A stretch of DNA of 64,000 nt from Streptomyces sp. CB02366. Its GTDB lineage: Bacteria > Actinomycetota > Actinomycetes > Streptomycetales > Streptomycetaceae. This document shows positions 9,422 to 19,110 of the stretch, in pieces. The translations under genes were made by a program, and so were the position numbers. Position 1 is the stretch's first letter, and each line of letters opens with the position of its first letter. The notes under the pieces were generated by a model, which made no database searches, was not told where the DNA came from, and was given only the letters and a program-made list of their open reading frames with translations. The stretch spans positions 476,870-540,869 of the forward strand of contig NZ_LIVT01000001.1 in NCBI RefSeq assembly GCF_001905905.1, in the 5' to 3' direction.

Positions 9422-9589
9422 GGTCCGTGGCGGGCGACCCGGCGGGCTGTGCCGGTGTCGCCTTCAGGGCCGTGGACCGTGCCGGCCCCGAGCCGGGCGC
9501 CGTGGACCGTCTCCGCCCCGGGCCGGGAGATACGGGTCGCGTCGGCCCGGGGCGGGCGCCATGGGCCGTGCCCGCCCCGGGCCGAAAAC

Positions 9590-9705
9590 GTGGGTCGCGT
9601 CAGCCCCGGCCGGGAGACGTGGGTCGCGTCAGCCCCGGCCGGGAGACGTGGGTCGCGTCAGCCCCGGCCGGGAGACGTGGGTCGCGTCGGCCCGGGCCGG
9701 GAGGT
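9590..9705. repeat. 29-bp direct repeat, three exact copies and one degenerate copy
   Basis: Copies begin at 9590, 9619 and 9648, and a diverged fourth begins at 9677. The unit starts GTGGGTCGCGTCAGCCCCGG. Related half-units lie upstream between about 9500 and 9590. The whole 333-base space between the convergent DUF6542 and ppgK genes is made of this material and codes for nothing recognisable. Confidence 0.85.
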
Positions 9706-9754
9706 GCGGGCGGGCCGTGCCCGCCCCCGGTGCTCAAGGGCGGGCAGACCTCCT

Positions 9755-10504
9755 TCAGTCCCCGGTCCGGGTCGCGGCCGCCGCCATCGCCGCTCCCACG
9801 ATGCCCGCGTTGTTCTGCAGCTGGGCAGGGACGATCTCGGCCCGGACCTTCTCGATCAGCGGCAGGAACTTGTCCGCCTTGCGGCTCACGCCCCCGCCGA
9901 TGATGAACAGTTCCGGCGAGAACAGCATCTCCACGTGGAGCAGGTACTTCTGGACCCGGTGCGCCCAGTGCTGCCAGCTCAGGTCCCCGTCGTCCTTGGC
10001 CTTCGTGGAGGCGTGCTTCTCCGCCTCGTGGCCGTGCAGTTCCAGGTGGCCCAGCTCGGTGTTCGGGACCAGCTTGCCGTCGGTGAAGACCGCGCTGCCG
10101 ATGCCCGTACCGAACGTCAGCAGGATGACCGTGCCCGTGCGGCCCTTGCCCGCCCCGAACGTCATCTCGGCGACGCCGGCCGCGTCCGCGTCGTTCAGGA
10201 TGGTGACGGGCTGGCCGATCCGCTCGGCCAGCAGGGCGCGGGCGTCCGTGTCGATCCAGCCCTTGTCGACATTGGCCGCGGTGCGGGTGATCCCGTCCGT
10301 GACGACCCCCGGGAACGTGACGCCGATCGGGCCCGACCAGTCGAAGTGGCCGACCACCTCCGCCACGCACCCGGCCACGCCGTCGGGCGTGGCCGGGTGC
10401 GGTGTCAGCACTTTGTGGCGCTCCTGCGCCAAGTCTCCTCGGTCCAGATCCACGGGAGCGCCCTTGATCCCGGATCCGCCGATGTCCACGCCGAAGATCT
10501 CCAT
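9755..10504 (-). CDS. ppgK: Polyphosphate glucokinase
   Basis: This 249-residue protein is a ROK/PpgK-type kinase that phosphorylates glucose using polyphosphate or ATP. The phosphate-1 motif [19 protein letters not shown] is at the N-terminus, [18 protein letters not shown] contains the catalytic Asp, and [15 protein letters not shown] with [19 protein letters not shown] forms the phosphate-2 and sugar sites. It ends with the adenosine-side element [17 protein letters not shown] 10504 fits the family start. It lies 38 bases beyond ispH, which runs the same way, so the two may be cotranscribed. Confidence 0.95.
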   Translation of the reverse strand: MEIFGVDIGGSGIKGAPVDLDRGDLAQERHKVLTPHPATPDGVAGCVAEVVGHFDWSGPIGVTFPGVVTDGITRTAANVDKGWIDTDARALLAERIGQPVTILNDADAAGVAEMTFGAGKGRTGTVILLTFGTGIGSAVFTDGKLVPNTELGHLELHGHEAEKHASTKAKDDGDLSWQHWAHRVQKYLLHVEMLFSPELFIIGGGVSRKADKFLPLIEKVRAEIVPAQLQNNAGIVGAAMAAAATRTGD

Positions 10505-10542
10505 GGCATCCACCGTACGGGCAGGCAGGGCCCGGTGCGCGA

Positions 10543-11523
10543 CTACTCGGCGGAAAGGGCGGCGGCCTCGGCGCGCAGGTCGCGGCGGAGTTCCTTGGGG
10601 AGGGAGAAGGTGATCGACTCGTCGGCCGTCTTCACCGTCTCCACGTCCGCGTAACCGCGTTCCGCGAGCCATTCCAGGACGCCGTCGACCAGGACGTCCG
10701 GCACCGAGGCCCCGGAGGTGAGGCCGACCGTCGTCACGCCCTCCAGCCACGCTTCGTCGATCTCGCTCGCGAAGTCGACCAGGTGGGCGGCGGGGGCCCC
10801 GGCGTCCAGCGCGACCTCGACCATCCGGATGGAGTTGGAGGAGTTCTTGGAGCCGACCACGATGACCAGTTCGGCGTCCTCGGCCAGCTTCTTCACCGCG
10901 ATCTGGCGGTTCTGCGTGGCGTAGCAGATGTCGTCGCTGGGCGGCGAGAGGAGATTGGGGAACTTCGACTTGAGGGCGTCGACCGTCTCCATCGTCTCGT
11001 CGACGGACAGGGTGGTCTGGGAGAGCCAGACGACCTTCGACTCGTCGCGCACCTCGACGTTCGCCACGTCCTCGGGGCCGTCGACCAGCTGGATGTGGTC
11101 AGGGGCCTCGCCGGAGGTGCCGATGACCTCCTCGTGGCCCTCGTGGCCGATCAGGAGGATGTCGTAGTCCTCCTTGGCGTACCGGACGGCTTCCTTGTGG
11201 ACCTTGGTGACCAGCGGGCAGGTCGCGTCGATGGTGGCGAGCTTGCGCTCGGCGGCCTCCGCGTGGACGGTGGGCGCGACCCCGTGCGCGGAGAACATCA
11301 CGATGGACCCCTCGGGCACCTCCGCGGTGACGTCCACGAAGATCGCGCCCTTCTTCTCCAGGGTCTGCACGACGTACTTGTTGTGCACGATCTCGTGGCG
11401 GACGTAGATCGGGGCCCCGTACTGCTCCAGGGCCTTCTCCACGGCGATCACGGCGCGGTCCACGCCCGCGCAGTAGCCACGGGGAGCGGCGAGCAGGACA
11501 CGGCGGGCAGGCGTTGCAGTCAT
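10543..11523 (-). CDS. ispH: 4-hydroxy-3-methylbut-2-enyl diphosphate reductase IspH (LytB)
   Basis: This 326-residue enzyme performs the last step of the MEP isoprenoid pathway, making IPP and DMAPP through a 4Fe-4S cluster. The three cluster cysteines are in [27 protein letters not shown] and [11 protein letters not shown]. The substrate residues FSAHGV and [14 protein letters not shown] are also present. I start at ATG 11523 with GGGA upstream; an in-frame ATG at 11532 would add MGR. The upstream permease gene is divergent. Confidence 0.97.
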   Translation of the reverse strand: MTATPARRVLLAAPRGYCAGVDRAVIAVEKALEQYGAPIYVRHEIVHNKYVVQTLEKKGAIFVDVTAEVPEGSIVMFSAHGVAPTVHAEAAERKLATIDATCPLVTKVHKEAVRYAKEDYDILLIGHEGHEEVIGTSGEAPDHIQLVDGPEDVANVEVRDESKVVWLSQTTLSVDETMETVDALKSKFPNLLSPPSDDICYATQNRQIAVKKLAEDAELVIVVGSKNSSNSIRMVEVALDAGAPAAHLVDFASEIDEAWLEGVTTVGLTSGASVPDVLVDGVLEWLAERGYADVETVKTADESITFSLPKELRRDLRAEAAALSAE

Positions 11524-11625
11524 GCGTCCCATCGTAAGGCCGTGGCGAACAGGCGCGCGGACGGCCGGATCGGGACACTGGTCGCGGTGTGTGTGCAGCA
11601 TGTCGCTGATGGTGATGGAGGGGCG

Positions 11626-13278
11626 ATGACGTCGGTGCCCGGGAGCGGATCGGGAAGCGGTACGGGGAACGGAGCGAGGAACGGTACGGGGAACGGCGGG
11701 AGAGGAAGCGCGGTGAGCGGTACGGGCGGCGGGGCCGGGAGCGGCACGGGCGGCGGCAGCGGTACGGGCGGGCCGCAGGGAAGCCGTCCGGGGCCGGGTT
11801 CCGGGAGTTCCGGGAGCAGTGCCGAGCAGGGCGGCCTGCGCCGGACGCTCGGCTTCCGGGACCTGGTCGTCTACGGGCTCCTCTTCATCGCCCCGATGGC
11901 CCCCGTCGGCGTGTTCGGCGCCCTCGACGCGAAGTCCGACGGGGCGGTCGCCCTCGTCTACATCGTGGCCACGGTCGTCATGGGGTTCACCGCCTTCAGC
12001 TACGCCCAGATGGTGCGGGTCGCCCCCTTCGCCGGTTCGGTCTTCACGTATGCCCGCAAGGGGCTCGGGGAAGGGCCGGGGTTCATCGCCGGGTGGATGG
12101 CCATGCTCGACTACCTCCTCATCCCGGCCGTCGCCTACCTCTTCTCCGGGATCGCGATGAACGCCCTGGTCCCCGAGGTCTCGCGCTGGGTGTGGACCGC
12201 GCTCGCGGTGCTCGTGACGACCCTGCTCAACCTGTGGGGCGTACGGGCGGCCGCCCGCGTCGGGTTCGCGGTGCTGGCCATGGAGATCGTCGTCCTGCTG
12301 GTCTTCGCCGTCGCGGCCGTCGTCGTCCTCGTACGGGACGGGGCCCAGCGCGGCTGGCTGACGCCGCTGACCGGGGACACCGGGTTCTCCCTGGCCGCCG
12401 TGCTGGGGGCCGTGTCGATCGCCGTGCTGTCGTACCTGGGTTTCGACGCCATCGCCTCGTTCGCCGAAGAGGTGACGGGCGGCTCGCGGAAGGTGGCGCG
12501 GGCGGTGCTGTTCTGCCTGGTGCTGGCCGGCACGCTGTTCGTGGCGCAGTCCTATCTGGCGGCGCTGCTGGAACCGGTCAGCTCGGCCGAACTGGCGGCG
12601 GACCCGGCGGCGCAGGGGTCGGCGTTCTACGACGCGGTGGACGCCTCGGTGGGGACCTGGTTGCACGACCTGGTGGCGGTCAGCAAGGCGATCGGCGCCG
12701 CCTTCGCCGCGCTGGCGGGGCAGGCCGCCGCCGGGCGGCTCGTCTTCGCGATGGCCCGCGAGCGGCGGCTGCCCGCGGTGCTCGCGAAGGTCAGCCCGTC
12801 GTCCGGGGTGCCGCGGGTGGCGATCCTCGGTGCGGCCGTCGTGACGCTGGTGGCCGCCGTGTGGGCGGCCCGGCGCGACGACGGCCTGGACCATCTGGTC
12901 TCGGTGGTGGACATCGGCGCGCTGACGGCGTTCGTCCTGTTGCACGCGTCCGTGGTCGGCTGGTTCGCCGTACGCCGGATGGCGGGGCCGCCCGTGTGGT
13001 GGCGGCACGTCCTCGTCCCGGTGGTCGGCGCGGGCATCCTGGTCGCGGTCATCGTCGAGGCGACGACGTCCTCCCAGGTGGTGGGCGTCTGCTGGCTCGG
13101 CGTGGGGCTCGTGGTGCTGGCGGTGCAGGGGACGGGCCGCCGGAGCGGCGCGGAGGGCCCGGGAGGACCGGGAGGACCGGGAGGACCGGGAGGAGCAAGG
13201 GGCCCGGGAAGAGCAGGGGGCCCGGGAGGAGCAGGGGGCCCGGGGGCGCCGGAGAGTGGGCGCGGCATCGCGGAATGA
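11626..13278 (+). CDS. APC family amino acid permease with low-complexity tails
   Basis: This 550-residue protein is a secondary transporter of the APC superfamily with about 12 membrane helices (residues 75-510). Family elements are visible: [40 protein letters not shown], and [20 protein letters not shown]. It most likely imports amino acids or amines. It is odd in having a Gly/Ser/Thr/Asn-only N-terminus of about 60 residues and a Gly/Pro collagen-like tail encoded by 9-base repeats (13156-13250). GGAGGGGCG precedes ATG 11626. Confidence 0.88.
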   Translation: MTSVPGSGSGSGTGNGARNGTGNGGRGSAVSGTGGGAGSGTGGGSGTGGPQGSRPGPGSGSSGSSAEQGGLRRTLGFRDLVVYGLLFIAPMAPVGVFGALDAKSDGAVALVYIVATVVMGFTAFSYAQMVRVAPFAGSVFTYARKGLGEGPGFIAGWMAMLDYLLIPAVAYLFSGIAMNALVPEVSRWVWTALAVLVTTLLNLWGVRAAARVGFAVLAMEIVVLLVFAVAAVVVLVRDGAQRGWLTPLTGDTGFSLAAVLGAVSIAVLSYLGFDAIASFAEEVTGGSRKVARAVLFCLVLAGTLFVAQSYLAALLEPVSSAELAADPAAQGSAFYDAVDASVGTWLHDLVAVSKAIGAAFAALAGQAAAGRLVFAMARERRLPAVLAKVSPSSGVPRVAILGAAVVTLVAAVWAARRDDGLDHLVSVVDIGALTAFVLLHASVVGWFAVRRMAGPPVWWRHVLVPVVGAGILVAVIVEATTSSQVVGVCWLGVGLVVLAVQGTGRRSGAEGPGGPGGPGGPGGARGPGRAGGPGGAGGPGAPESGRGIAE

Positions 13279-13495
13279 GGTTCCGGGGCGTGCGCGACAC
13301 AGAGGGCGGGGCGCCGGGGGGGCGTGCGCAGCACAAAGGGGGGCGAGGCGCCGGGGGAGCGTACGCGGCACGGCGCGGCGCGGTGAGGCGGCGGGGGCGT
13401 ACGCGGGGAGGAGGCGGGCGGGCGGCCCTCGTCCCCGTGCCGCCGGGCGCGCGGGGGGCGGGGGCCTGTCGGCGGGTGCCGATACGCTCGCCGGT

Positions 13496-14707
13496 ATGGC
13501 TCTCAACACGTCCGCGGAAGCGCCGCTGCCCGTCGGTGAGGTCTCCCGGCTCATCGGCGGGTGGATCGACCGGCTCGGCGCCGTCTGGGTGGAGGGGCAG
13601 ATCACCCAGTTGTCGCGGCGGCCCGGGGCCGGCGTCGTCTTCCTGACCCTGCGCGACCCCTCCCAGGACATCTCGGTGAGCGTGACCTGCTTCCGGCAGG
13701 TCTTCGACCGGATCGCCGACGTGGTGAGCGAGGGCGCGCGCGTCGTCGTCCTCGCCAAGCCGGAGTGGTACGCCCCCCGGGGGCAGCTGTCGCTGCGGGC
13801 CACCGACATCCGGCCGGTCGGGATCGGCGAGTTGCTGGTGCGGTTGGAGCAGCTGAAGAAGTCGCTCGCCGCCGAGGGGCTCTTCGCGCTGGACCGGAAG
13901 AAGCCGCTCCCCTTCCTGCCGCAGCTCATCGGGCTGGTCTGCGGGCGCGCCTCCGCCGCCGAGCGCGACGTCCTGGAGAACGCCCGCCGCCGCTGGCCCG
14001 CCGTCCGCTTCGAGGTCCGCAACACCGCCGTCCAGGGGGTGAACGCGGTCACCCAGGTCGTGCAGGCGGTCGAGGAGCTGGACGCGCTGCCCGAGGTCGA
14101 CGTGATCGTGGTCGCCCGGGGCGGCGGCAGCGTCGAGGATCTGCTGCCGTTCTCCGACGAGCAGCTGGTCCGGACCGTGGCCGCCTGCCGTACGCCGGTG
14201 GTCTCCGCGATCGGCCACGAACCGGACTCGCCCCTGCTGGACCTGGTCGCCGACCTGCGCGCCTCCACGCCCACGGACGCGGCCAAGAAGGTCGTCCCCG
14301 ACGTGGGCGAGGAGCTGGAGCGGGTGCAGCAGTTGCGGGACCGGGCGCTGCGGACCGTGCGGGGGCTGCTGGACCGCGAGGAGCGGGGGCTCGCGCACGC
14401 GCTGGGCCGGCCGGCGATGGAGCGGCCCCAGCGGCTGGTGGACGAGCGCGAGGCGGAGGTGGACGCGCTCGTCGGGCGCAGCCGCCGGGTGCTGGGCCAC
14501 CTCCTGGACCGCGCCGACTCCGAGCTCTCGCACACGCTCGCCCGGGTCGTCTCCCTCTCCCCCGCCGCCACCCTGGAGCGCGGGTACGCGGTGCTCCAGC
14601 GGCCGGACGGGCACGTGGTGCGCTCCCCCGACGAGGCGGGGGCGGCCGGGGAACCGCTGCGGGCACGGGTGGCGGAGGGCGAGTTCACCGTACGGGTGGC
14701 GGAGTAG
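13496..14707 (+). CDS. xseA: Exodeoxyribonuclease VII large subunit
   Basis: This 403-residue protein has the N-terminal OB fold ([20 protein letters not shown]), the catalytic domain with [20 protein letters not shown] and [19 protein letters not shown], and a coiled-coil C-terminal region that ends [15 protein letters not shown]. Together with XseB it degrades single-stranded DNA from both ends. GATACGCT lies 12 bases before ATG 13496, consistent with a leaderless transcript. xseB follows after 72 bases. Confidence 0.96.
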   Translation: MALNTSAEAPLPVGEVSRLIGGWIDRLGAVWVEGQITQLSRRPGAGVVFLTLRDPSQDISVSVTCFRQVFDRIADVVSEGARVVVLAKPEWYAPRGQLSLRATDIRPVGIGELLVRLEQLKKSLAAEGLFALDRKKPLPFLPQLIGLVCGRASAAERDVLENARRRWPAVRFEVRNTAVQGVNAVTQVVQAVEELDALPEVDVIVVARGGGSVEDLLPFSDEQLVRTVAACRTPVVSAIGHEPDSPLLDLVADLRASTPTDAAKKVVPDVGEELERVQQLRDRALRTVRGLLDREERGLAHALGRPAMERPQRLVDEREAEVDALVGRSRRVLGHLLDRADSELSHTLARVVSLSPAATLERGYAVLQRPDGHVVRSPDEAGAAGEPLRARVAEGEFTVRVAE

Positions 14708-14779
14708 CGCCCCGGCGCCCCGGCGCCCCGGTGCCCCGGTGCCCCGAAGACATGACAGCTCACATTTAGGGTGGATCAC

Positions 14780-15022
14780 ATGACGGACGACGAGGGTACG
14801 GCGGCGGCCGCCGCCACGGGCACGCTCGGGTACGAGCAGGCGCGCGACGAGCTGATCGAGGTCGTGCGCCGGCTGGAGGCGGGCGGCACGACCCTGGAGG
14901 AGTCGCTGGCCCTGTGGGAGCGGGGCGAGGAGCTGGCCAGGGTCTGCCGCCACTGGCTGGAGGGCGCCCGCGCCCGGCTGGACGCGGCGCTCGCCCGCCC
15001 GCAGGACGCGGACGAGGGCTGA
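14780..15022 (+). CDS. xseB: Exodeoxyribonuclease VII small subunit
   Basis: This 80-residue helical protein shows the XseB signature GYEQARDELIEVVRRLEAGG followed by TTLEESLALWERGEELAR. It binds XseA to form exonuclease VII. I prefer ATG 14780, which has AGGGTGG upstream; GTG 14771 is in frame. The spacer after xseA is made of short CGCCCCGG-type repeats (14707-14748). Confidence 0.94.
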   Translation: MTDDEGTAAAAATGTLGYEQARDELIEVVRRLEAGGTTLEESLALWERGEELARVCRHWLEGARARLDAALARPQDADEG

Positions 15023-15245
15023 GGCGGCGGGCCGGGGGGCGCGGCCCCTTCGGGGCGGGTGGTGCGCCCGATGCGGGCGCGTACTCCGCGCGCTGCGGGC
15101 CGCGGTCCCCGCTCCTTGCGGACGGGGTCCGGCCGGGGGCTGTGGAATGGATCACTCCATCCCCGTTTTAGTTGAAAGTTAACCTACTTCAGGCGTACGT
15201 TCGGACCTTCTTCCCCCACTGTGCACATCGGAAGGTCAGCACCAC
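15023..15245. promoter_or_regulatory. Nitroreductase promoter region with imperfect palindrome
   Basis: An AT-rich patch at 15166-15192 contains TGAAAGTTAACCTACTTCA (15173-15191), centred on GTTAAC with TGAA/TTCA ends, about 55 bases upstream of the nitroreductase start. It looks like an operator for a winged-helix (MarR/HxlR-like) repressor. No such gene is adjacent. Confidence 0.4.
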
Positions 15246-15836
15246 ATGTCCCTCGTTCTCGACCCCGCCGCCCAGGACCTCCTCTTCCGCGAGGCCCGCA
15301 CCGCCAACACGTTCACCGACGAGCCGGTGACCGACGAGCAGGTCCAGGCGATCTACGACCTGGTAAAGTTCGGCCCCACCGCCTTCAACCAGTCGCCGCT
15401 GCGCGTCGTCCTGGTCCGGTCCGCCGAGGGTCGCGAGCGCCTGGTGCAGCACATGGCCGAGGGCAACCGCCCGAAGACCGCGACCGCCCCGCTGGTCGCG
15501 ATCCTGGCCGCCGACAACGAGTTCCACGAGGAGCTCCCGGCGCTGCTCCCGCACTTCCCGCAGGCCAAGGACGTGTTCTTCTCGGAGCGCCCGGTCCGCG
15601 AGTCGGCCGCCGGCCTCAACGCCGCCCTCCAGGCCGCCTACTTCATCATCGGCGTCCGCGCCGCCGGCCTGGCCGCCGGCCCGATGACCGGTTACGACGC
15701 CGCGGGCATCCAGAAGGAGTTCCTGGACGACGACCACACCCCGCTGATGGTCGTCAACATCGGCAAGCCGGGCGAGGACGCGTGGTTCCCGCGCAGCCCC
15801 CGCCTCTCCTACGACGAGGTCGTCAAGACCGTCTGA
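15246..15836 (+). CDS. RutE/HadB-type FMN nitroreductase (malonic semialdehyde reductase family)
   Basis: This 196-residue protein matches the RutE branch of the FMN nitroreductase fold: NTFTDEPVTDEQVQAIYDLV, FGPTAFNQSPLRVVLV, AEGNRPKTATAPLVAILAAD, and ARSTP-like ESAAGLNAALQAAYFIIGVR. Family members reduce malonic semialdehyde to 3-hydroxypropionate in pyrimidine breakdown, or reduce quinones and nitro compounds. No pyrimidine catabolic genes are nearby, so the substrate is open. A strong terminator follows at once. Confidence 0.9.
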   Translation: MSLVLDPAAQDLLFREARTANTFTDEPVTDEQVQAIYDLVKFGPTAFNQSPLRVVLVRSAEGRERLVQHMAEGNRPKTATAPLVAILAADNEFHEELPALLPHFPQAKDVFFSERPVRESAAGLNAALQAAYFIIGVRAAGLAAGPMTGYDAAGIQKEFLDDDHTPLMVVNIGKPGEDAWFPRSPRLSYDEVVKTV

Positions 15837-15852
15837 GGCCCCTCGCGCACGG

Positions 15853-15882
15853 AAAAGGCCCCCGGTGTTCCGGGGGCCTTTT
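15853..15882 (+). terminator. Rho-independent terminator of the nitroreductase gene
   Basis: A perfect 13-base stem (15853-15865 with 15870-15882) closes a TGTT loop, with A4 on the left and T5 on the right. This is one of the few classical terminators here with a real U tract. Confidence 0.92.
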
Positions 15883-15948
15883 TCCGTACGTGCCGGCCTC
15901 GGGTTTCCGTACGTGCCGCCTTGGGTTTCCGTACGTGCCGGCCTCGGG
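15881..15948. repeat. Three 22-23 bp direct repeats TTTCCGTACGTGCCG...
   Basis: Copies starting TTTCCGTACGTGCCG are at 15881, 15904 and 15926 and begin within the terminator tail. They fill the space before the end of the convergent DUF4245 gene. Confidence 0.75.
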
Positions 15949-15969
15949 CCGGTGCGGTGCGGCCGGGCG

Positions 15970-16509
15970 TCAGGAAGCCGGGGCGGCCGGCGGCGTCGTC
16001 TTCAGCGCCGCGGCCATCCTCACCAGGCTCTCCTTCGGCGCCGAGCCGGTCACCACCGTGGTGTGGCCCTTCCCGGGCAGGACGAGGGCGTCGTACTTCT
16101 CGCCCTCCCAGACCTGCCACTCCTCGCCGCCCACCGTCTCGGTCCGCCCGGTGTCCCGCGCCTTCTGGCTGACCTCGGGGACGTAGGTGCGGGCGGCGGC
16201 GGTGGACTGCTCGACCGCGACGTACTTGCGGTCCGCGTCGAGGAAGCCGAGGTGCCAGGCCTTGTCCGCGGCCTCGTCGTACCGGACGGAGGTCGCCTTC
16301 CACTTCTCCGGCAGGCCCTCCGGGGCGGCCACCGGGTAAGGGGCCGCCGTGCGCACCGTCGCCAGCTCCACGGTGAAGTCGACCGCCTTGAGCGGGTCCG
16401 CGTGCTCGTCCTTCGGGATGAAGAGGTAGATGACCCCCGCGCAGGCGGCGATCACCAACGTCGACAGGAGCATGTCCCGGACTGTCTGCTTGCCTCGCTT
16501 GCTTGCCAC
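15970..16509 (-). CDS. DUF4245 domain membrane-anchored protein
   Basis: This 179-residue protein begins MASKRGKQTVRDMLLSTLVI and has a single signal-anchor helix (about residues 13-31). An extracytoplasmic domain of about 140 residues contains YPVAAPEGLPEKWKATSVRY and GGEEWQVWEGEKYDALVL, which I recognise as the actinobacterial DUF4245 family. The function is unknown. The start is GTG 16509. It is divergent from glpX, a conserved arrangement in Streptomyces and mycobacteria. Confidence 0.88.
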   Translation of the reverse strand: MASKRGKQTVRDMLLSTLVIAACAGVIYLFIPKDEHADPLKAVDFTVELATVRTAAPYPVAAPEGLPEKWKATSVRYDEAADKAWHLGFLDADRKYVAVEQSTAAARTYVPEVSQKARDTGRTETVGGEEWQVWEGEKYDALVLPGKGHTTVVTGSAPKESLVRMAAALKTTPPAAPAS

Positions 16510-16629
16510 GGGTCCATGGTGGCACGCGGCCTGACACGCCCGGCCGCAGGGTGCCGCTCGGGGGCGGGGCGGGCGCCCGCCGGAACGCGCGACGCACGGG
16601 CGCTCATGCGTGACCCGCCCTGCTCATTT

Positions 16630-16645
16630 TATCGACCTACCGATA
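16630..16645. promoter_or_regulatory. Inverted repeat TATCG-N6-CGATA in the glpX/DUF4245 promoter region
   Basis: TATCGACCTACCGATA lies in an AT-rich patch 53 bases before the glpX start. The arms are perfect but only five bases long. It may be a repressor site or part of a promoter. Confidence 0.35.
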
Positions 16646-16697
16646 GAGTCGCAGCACCCTCATATCCGGTCGTCGCCGTACAGAAAGGTGCGCTCCG

Positions 16698-17729
16698 ATG
16701 TCCGAGCATCATCTGCCGTCCCAACTGGAGGTCTCCCCGGAGGCCCCGGACCGCAACCTGGCCCTGGAGCTGGTCCGGGTCACCGAGGCCGCCGCCATGG
16801 CGGCCGGGCGCTGGGTGGGCCGCGGCGACAAGATCGGCGCCGACGGCGCCGCCGTGAAGGCCATGCGCACCCTCGTCTCGACCGTCTCGATGAACGGCGT
16901 CGTCGTCATCGGCGAGGGCGAGAAGGACGAGGCCCCGATGCTGTTCAACGGCGAACGGGTCGGCGACGGCACCGGCGCCGAGGTCGACATCGCGGTCGAT
17001 CCGATCGACGGCACCACGCTCAACGCCAAGGGCATGCCGAACGCCATCGCCGTCCTCGCGGCGGCCGACCGCGGCGCGATGTTCGACCCGTCGGCGGTGT
17101 TCTACATGGACAAGCTGGTCACCGGGCCCGAGGCGGCGGACTTCGTCGACATCAACGCGCCCGTGGCCGTGAACATCCGGCGCGTGGCCCGGGCGAAGAA
17201 CTCCACGCCCGAGGACGTCACCGTGGTCATCCTCGACCGGCCCCGGCACGAGGGCATCGTCAAGGAGATCCGGGAGACCGGCGCGCGGATCAAGTTCATC
17301 TCCGACGGCGACGTCGCGGGCTCGATCATGGCCGCCCGCGAGGGCACCGGCGTCGATCTGCTGATGGGCATCGGCGGGACGCCCGAGGGCATCATCTCCG
17401 CCTGCGCCATAAAGTGCCTCGGCGGCGTCATCCAGGGCAAGCTGTGGCCCAAGGACGAGGCGGAGCGGCAGAAGGCGCTGGACGCGGGCCACGACCTGGA
17501 CCGGGTGCTGTCCACCGACGACCTGGTCAGCGGGGACAACGTGTTCTTCGTGGCGACGGGGATCACGGACGGCGAGCTGATGCGCGGGGTGCGGTACCGC
17601 GCGGAGACGGCGACCACCGAGTCCATCGTGATGCGGTCCAAGTCCGGCACGATCCGGACGATCTCCTCGACCCACCGGCTGTCGAAGCTGCGCGCCTACA
17701 GCGCCATCGACTTCGACCGCGCGAAGTAG
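16698..17729 (+). CDS. glpX: Class II fructose-1,6-bisphosphatase GlpX
   Basis: This 343-residue enzyme converts fructose 1,6-bisphosphate to fructose 6-phosphate in gluconeogenesis and is the usual FBPase of actinobacteria. It shows the Li+-sensitive phosphatase elements [14 protein letters not shown] and [20 protein letters not shown], plus [18 protein letters not shown] and [20 protein letters not shown]. The N-terminal helix begins [29 protein letters not shown] precedes the ATG. Confidence 0.97.
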   Translation: MSEHHLPSQLEVSPEAPDRNLALELVRVTEAAAMAAGRWVGRGDKIGADGAAVKAMRTLVSTVSMNGVVVIGEGEKDEAPMLFNGERVGDGTGAEVDIAVDPIDGTTLNAKGMPNAIAVLAAADRGAMFDPSAVFYMDKLVTGPEAADFVDINAPVAVNIRRVARAKNSTPEDVTVVILDRPRHEGIVKEIRETGARIKFISDGDVAGSIMAAREGTGVDLLMGIGGTPEGIISACAIKCLGGVIQGKLWPKDEAERQKALDAGHDLDRVLSTDDLVSGDNVFFVATGITDGELMRGVRYRAETATTESIVMRSKSGTIRTISSTHRLSKLRAYSAIDFDRAK

Positions 17730-17739
17730 CCGAAGCCCG

Positions 17740-17799
17740 GCGCACGGGAAGGGGGCGGGAAGAGCGGATCAGCGCTCTTCCCGCCCCCTTCCCGTGCGC
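17740..17799. terminator. Very long bidirectional terminator between glpX and the WhiB-like gene
   Basis: A perfect 27-base stem (17740-17766 with 17773-17799) closes a 6-base loop. It starts 11 bases after the glpX stop and ends two bases before the convergent WhiB-like stop. Confidence 0.9.
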
Positions 17800-17801
17800 G
17801 T

Positions 17802-18173
17802 TCAGCCCGCCGCCGCTATGCGCTCGGCCGTCGCCGCGGTCGTCAGCTCGATGTCCCGCCGCCGTCGCCGGGCCAGCGCCACCCGTCGCTCCGCGGCGGT
17901 GAGCCCGCCCCACACCCCGTACGGCTCGGGCTGCATCAGCGCGTGCTCCCGGCAGTCCACCATGACCGGGCACCGGGCGCAGACCCGCTTGGCGGCCTCC
18001 TCGCGGGCCAGCCGGGCGGCGGTCGGTTCCTTGGAGGGGGCGAAGAACAGGCCGGCCTCATCGCTGCGGCAGGCCGCGTCGGAATGCCAGGGGCCGGCGT
18101 CGTCCTCCCGGGAGGGGGACCGCTGGGCCGGAACGGCGGCGACCTGCAGGGGCTGATGCGGCGGTTGCAGCAC
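17802..18173 (-). CDS. WhiB-like iron-sulfur transcription factor
   Basis: This 123-residue protein carries the four cluster cysteines of the Wbl family: DAACRSDE, then RVCARCPVMVDCREHAL as a CxxCx5C group. The G[VI]WGG turn follows as YGVWGGLTAAERR, with a basic C-terminal DNA-contact segment ARRRRRDIEL. Wbl proteins bind a 4Fe-4S cluster and act with the principal sigma factor. The position beside glpX matches wblI of S. coelicolor as I remember it. GTG 18173 has AGGAG nine bases upstream. Confidence 0.93.
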   Translation of the reverse strand: MLQPPHQPLQVAAVPAQRSPSREDDAGPWHSDAACRSDEAGLFFAPSKEPTAARLAREEAAKRVCARCPVMVDCREHALMQPEPYGVWGGLTAAERRVALARRRRRDIELTTAATAERIAAAG

Positions 18174-18338
18174 GGTCTACTCCTGACGACGGCTACGGCT
18201 TCGCGAGCGAGAGTCGATGCAGCACTCCCTACCCGCTGTGCGTACGCCTATGCACTCCGTGCCACCGGCGGTCGACGCACCGCAATGCGCCCTTGCGGCA
18301 TTCTGGCTGATTACCGAAGGGCGTCCGCCGCCTCTTAT

Positions 18339-19034
18339 TCAGTGCCCGAGGTGTTTGCGCAGCCGCCGCTGAAGGTCCGCGACGAACTTGCCGCGCTTCG
18401 GGCGCGCTTCGACGGAGCCGAACACGGAATAGCCGTTCACCACCACGACCGGCGCTTCCGGGTCCGCCGATTCGAGCGTCCGTACATCGAAGGCGCCGAA
18501 AACGCCGGTGCCGTTACCGCGCAGGGAAATGTTCTCCGGCACCCTCACGTCGACGCTGCCGAAGATGGACGTCGCATTGATGACGGTGAGTCGTTGGCCG
18601 AAAAGCGCCTCGGTCAGATCGATCTCCACGCTGCCGAAGAGCGCGAAGGCGTTCGTCCGGCCGCCGACCCGCCAGCGGCCCTTGCGGCTCGCGCCGCTGA
18701 AGACCGCGACCAGGTTCTCCGCCGGCCCCTCGGGGCCCGGGGGGCCGTAGGCGTACGGCTGCTGCGCGCCGGGGCGGGCGGCGGAGCCGGAAGCGGCGGG
18801 CAGGTCCCTGACCAGCGGCTGGAGTTCGCCGACGGTCTTGGCCCGGTAGACCAGGTCCACCCGCTCGGCGTGCTCGTCGGCCGTCAGCCGGCCCTCGGCC
18901 ATCGCCTCGCGCAGGATGTCGGCGATCCGGTCGCGATCGGCGTCGGATGCGCGGAGGCCGTCGGCCGCCGGGGCTTCGACGGGCGGCGGGGCGGCCGGGG
19001 CGAGGGGCTGCTGGGGCTGCTTCTCTAGGTCCAC
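18339..19034 (-). CDS. DUF1707 and LiaF-like C-terminal domain protein
   Basis: This 231-residue cytoplasmic-looking protein has a Pro/Ala-rich start, then DUF1707 (about residues 27-80: LRASDADRDRIADILREAM, AEGRLTADEHAERVDLVYRA). A right-handed beta-helix-like LiaF C-terminal domain follows, seen as repeated FGSVEIDL, FGSVDVRVP and FGSVEARP turns. Such proteins are common in actinobacteria and may sense membrane stress. No membrane helix is present, which distinguishes it from LiaF itself. The start is GTG 19034. Confidence 0.85.
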   Translation of the reverse strand: MDLEKQPQQPLAPAAPPPVEAPAADGLRASDADRDRIADILREAMAEGRLTADEHAERVDLVYRAKTVGELQPLVRDLPAASGSAARPGAQQPYAYGPPGPEGPAENLVAVFSGASRKGRWRVGGRTNAFALFGSVEIDLTEALFGQRLTVINATSIFGSVDVRVPENISLRGNGTGVFGAFDVRTLESADPEAPVVVVNGYSVFGSVEARPKRGKFVADLQRRLRKHLGH

Positions 19035-19110
19035 CGCCCCAGCGTACCCAAACGCGATAGATCGCGACTACCCCCCGACCGGCGCGCCCCGGGCCCTTCC
19101 CCGCCGGGTT

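Noticed and set aside
9590..9705. CRISPR array
   Set aside because: The 29-base units are directly adjacent with no unique spacers, and there are no cas genes.
14707..14748. CGCCCCGG-type short tandem repeat between xseA and xseB as an operator
   Set aside because: It is simple-sequence GC repeat with no dyad beyond what composition gives.
10543..14763. 1,406-codon minus-strand open frame spanning ispH, the permease and xseA
   Set aside because: Only the ispH part (10543-11523) has family similarity. The rest is antisense to clear genes and is Arg/Ser/Pro-rich, a normal artefact in very GC-rich DNA.
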